Shown piece after piece: positions 61,897-64,000 of a DNA stretch of 64,000 bases. Within the stretch, counting starts at the first letter, position 1, and each line of letters starts with the position of its first letter. The position numbers and the translations under genes were made by a program. This DNA comes from Thioclava electrotropha (lineage in GTDB: Bacteria; Pseudomonadota; Alphaproteobacteria; Rhodobacterales; Rhodobacteraceae): contig NZ_CP053562.1 of NCBI RefSeq assembly GCF_002085925.2, positions 1 through 64,000 on the forward strand. Reading direction: 5' to 3'. The notes below the pieces were generated by a model. That model saw only the letters and a program-made list of their open reading frames with translations, had not been told where the DNA came from and ran no database searches.

Positions 61897-62907
61897 TCAC
61901 GCCCAATTGCCCTTCGACATCAGCCCGAGGATCTCGAGCTGGCGCCAGTTGATATATTTCTCAGACCATTTGCACCACAAATCGGGCTCTTTTGAGATCG
62001 TGCGGGCATAGGCGTGATATTCGCGCGATCCCGCGTAATGCTGTTTGCGTTCCAGCTCTTCATCGACCTTGTCGGCGAGGGGCGAGAGGAACTTCGCATG
62101 CAGCAGGCAGCCCGAGACCATCTCGCCGCCGATCGTGTCGTAGACCTGATTCAGGCCACGTGGCAGCAACGCATGGGTCGACGAGATATAGACGTTCCCG
62201 CGCTCCCATTTGACGAGCGGAATCTTGTTGAGCGAGGGGGCCTTCTTCGGCGCGTCGGGAAAGAAGATGCGCGCCCGGGGCCCGCCTTGAATCCACAGAT
62301 TGTTGGTCTCGGAATTCCGCGAGATCATGTAATTGCCCGCATCGAACCAGCAGGCCAGATCGAACGGATTCTGCCCCTCGCGATAAGGCTGCGCGTCGAT
62401 CGGCCCTTTCGGATACATATCCAGCAGCATCGCCGGAAAAGACCGGATGCCATAGGTGTCGAGCCAGTCGGTCAGCGCCTGAATGGGCCGCGTATCGCAG
62501 AACGGGTAGACGAAGAACTCGTCCGGATCGAGCGTCAGCGTCCAATGCCCGGTGCCGTATTTGCGCAGCAGCCAGTTCATCCAGTCGATGCCGAAATTCG
62601 ACGCCTTGTAGGAGGCGTCCGTGTGCCAGACCGAGCAGTCCTCCTGCTGGGCGAGATACTCGGCGCTGCCATCGTCGCTGCCATTGTCGACAAACAGGAA
62701 GTGCCCGACGCCCATCTCGCGGTAGTAGCGCAGGAAATAGGGCAGGCGGATGCGTTCGTTGCGGGCGGTGACGAAGACGAGGATATCCTCGGGGCGGATG
62801 TCGCCGGTGCGATCGGAATAGAGAGAGAGTTCGCGGCTTTTGCGGAAAGCCCGAATCTGCCGAATTCTGCGTTTACGGCGCAGCCTGGCGATCTCTCTCA
62901 GTCCCAA
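61897..62907 (-). CDS. family 2 glycosyltransferase (Glyco_tranf_2_4 type)
   Basis: A 336-residue transferase. A basic N-terminus (RLRRKRRIRQIR) is followed by FVTARNERIRLPYFLRYYRE, FLFVDNGSDDGS and the acidic LTLDPDEFFVYP, which carries the metal/nucleotide-sugar DxDE-type motif. WIQGGPRARIFF and YISSTHALLP are shared with the paralog at 63120. It is probably the first gene of a three-gene transcript with the GT14-like and sulfotransferase genes. Sugar specificity is unknown. Confidence 0.85.
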   Translation of the reverse strand: MGLREIARLRRKRRIRQIRAFRKSRELSLYSDRTGDIRPEDILVFVTARNERIRLPYFLRYYREMGVGHFLFVDNGSDDGSAEYLAQQEDCSVWHTDASYKASNFGIDWMNWLLRKYGTGHWTLTLDPDEFFVYPFCDTRPIQALTDWLDTYGIRSFPAMLLDMYPKGPIDAQPYREGQNPFDLACWFDAGNYMISRNSETNNLWIQGGPRARIFFPDAPKKAPSLNKIPLVKWERGNVYISSTHALLPRGLNQVYDTIGGEMVSGCLLHAKFLSPLADKVDEELERKQHYAGSREYHAYARTISKEPDLWCKWSEKYINWRQLEILGLMSKGNWA

Positions 62908-63119
62908 TACCCGTCCCTCTCCGACGTCGCGGTCATTTCGTGCCGCACTGGTCCCTTGCTACTCGCAGCGTAGTTCTCAAATCGTTAAAGGTCGCCCTGT
63001 TCAAATCGGCAAGTTTTCAACGGCTTATCAATATCTTCCGATACTTACCCGGTTTGCGCGCAGCTGAGAAGGCCATGCCTAACGCTTGCGTCAGCAATGT
63101 TGCCTCCAAGTCAACAAGT
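62908..63119. other. 212-base gap between paralogous glycosyltransferase genes
   Basis: No gene or tRNA was seen. The region is less GC-rich than its neighbours and should hold the promoter for the 61897-58788 operon, but I cannot define convincing -35 and -10 elements. Confidence 0.5.
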
Positions 63120-64000
63120 TCACATCCAGCCGCCGCGCGACATCAGCCCCTGCGCCTCCAGTTGTCGCCAGTCGCCGAGCCGCGTCGAGTGCGGCGTCCA
63201 GAGCTCTGGATCGGCGGCCAGCGCGTCGTAATACTGGTCGAATTCCGCGGGCTGGCCGAAATGCTCGCCGCGCGATTTCTCCTCTTTCGACTTGTCCACG
63301 ATCTCGTCGAGAAACTTCGTGTGCAGCAGCAGCCCCGAAATCGCCTCGCCGCCGTCCGAGTCGTAGGTCTGGTTCAGGTGGCGCGGCAGCAGCGCATGGG
63401 TCGAGTTCAGATAAGCCCACCGCCTGTGCCAGCGCACCAGCGGGATCTTCGACAGGGTCGGCGATTGGCGCGGACTGTCGGGGAAAAACGCCCGCGCCCG
63501 TGGCCCGCCTTGGATCCACAGCGCGTCGGTCTGCGCCTGCTGGGTGATCATGTAATTCCCGGCGTCGAACCAGCTCAGGATCTTGCGCGGATCCTGCCCC
63601 GCCTCGTAGCGCTGCGCGCCAAGCGGCCCTTTCGGGTAGAGGTCGAGCATCATGGCCGGGAAACTGCATTGCTCCGACCGGTCGAGCCAGTCGGTCAGCG
63701 CGGGCAGGGGACGGCTGTCGTGATAGGGGTAGATCAGCAGCTCATCCGCATCGACGGTGAGGCACCAGTGATCGTGGCCGTAGCGCAGCATCAGCCAAGT
63801 CACCCAATCGAGCCCGAAGCGCGACGCCCGGTAGCTGTCCGACGTCTGCCAAAGTGACACGTCGCGCGCCTCCGCCAACAGCGCGGCGGTGTCATCCGTG
63901 CTGCCATTGTCGACGATCAGGAAGTGATCCACGCCGAGCTTGCGGTAATGCTTGAGGAAAAACGGCAGCCGCCGCGCCTCGTTGCGCATCACCGCGAAGG
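63120..64000 (-). CDS. family 2 glycosyltransferase (Glyco_tranf_2_4 type), 5' end outside window
   Basis: At least 293 residues are visible; the frame continues through FAVMRN at the window edge, so the N-terminus is missing. It is a paralog of the preceding transferase, sharing RNEARRLPFFLKHYRK, FLIVDNGSTDDT, the acidic LTVDADELLIYP, WIQGGPRARAFFPD and LNSTHALLPRHLNQ. The shared layout suggests an old duplication within one surface-glycan cluster. The C-terminal GDWRQLEAQGLMSRGGWM parallels WRQLEILGLMSKGNWA of the paralog. Confidence 0.85.
   Translation of the reverse strand, partial: FAVMRNEARRLPFFLKHYRKLGVDHFLIVDNGSTDDTAALLAEARDVSLWQTSDSYRASRFGLDWVTWLMLRYGHDHWCLTVDADELLIYPYHDSRPLPALTDWLDRSEQCSFPAMMLDLYPKGPLGAQRYEAGQDPRKILSWFDAGNYMITQQAQTDALWIQGGPRARAFFPDSPRQSPTLSKIPLVRWHRRWAYLNSTHALLPRHLNQTYDSDGGEAISGLLLHTKFLDEIVDKSKEEKSRGEHFGQPAEFDQYYDALAADPELWTPHSTRLGDWRQLEAQGLMSRGGWM

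Noticed and set aside
1..64000. CRISPR arrays, rRNA genes, insertion sequences or prophage
   Set aside because: No regularly spaced repeats, rRNA signatures, intact transposase or phage structural genes were seen on either strand.

Overview
The window looks like chromosome from an alphaproteobacterium of the Rhodobacteraceae. It is GC-rich with densely packed genes. It carries an RpoE-ChrR (ECF11-type) pair divergent from a lipid-modification operon, a perfect CtrA-type box, a rnd-kdsD-lptC-lptA-lptB-hpf-ptsN locus that lacks rpoN, and several TRAP and ABC importers. The genus cannot be fixed from sequence reading alone. No rRNA, CRISPR array, intact transposase or phage was seen.

Layout. 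1-4153: dTDP-L-rhamnose synthesis (rfbC partial, rfbB, rfbD, rfbA) with a family 2 glycosyltransferase. 4158-5380: chrR and the rpoE-type sigma gene on the minus strand. 5571-9361: divergent operon of amine-oxidase-like flavoprotein, DUF1365, CFA-family methyltransferase and DUF3833. 9362-11762 (minus): mtgA, a Hint-domain protein and a DUF1269 protein. 11839-18598 (minus): glutamate synthase genes gltD and gltB with a small exported protein gene between them. 18817-20658 (minus): uppP and an NDUFA9-like epimerase. 20819-20903: tRNA-Leu(CAG).

From the tRNA 3' end (20890-20904) to a 15-bp exact repeat of it at 39258-39272 lies a probable genomic island of about 18.4 kb. It holds one long plus-strand catabolic operon: CoA-transferase, enoyl-CoA hydratase, aldehyde dehydrogenase, sugar-type ABC importer, two GMC oxidoreductases, Dabb protein, LacI regulator, Gfo/Idh/MocA oxidoreductase, large flavoprotein and a KDG-type kinase. 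A truncated integrase lies near its right end. A promoter overlapped by two identical palindromic operators 21 bp apart sits in front of the first gene. The substrate is unknown.

Right of the island is a second catabolic locus (39358-52243). It contains an RpiR regulator, an N-formylglutamate-amidohydrolase-family enzyme, a TRAP importer, a glutamine-synthetase-like ligase, an aldehyde dehydrogenase, an iron-type alcohol dehydrogenase and then a four-gene ABC importer. A 15-bp motif (14/15 identical) occurs upstream of both the RpiR gene and the ABC genes, suggesting one regulon. The gene set suggests breakdown of an amino-alcohol or amine through a gamma-glutamyl intermediate (inference).

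The remainder is core envelope and stress biology: a DedA protein, RNase D, KdsD, LptC/A/B, HPF and PtsN. It ends with a minus-strand surface-glycan cluster: a sulfotransferase, a GT14-like transferase and two paralogous family 2 glycosyltransferases, the last cut by the window end.
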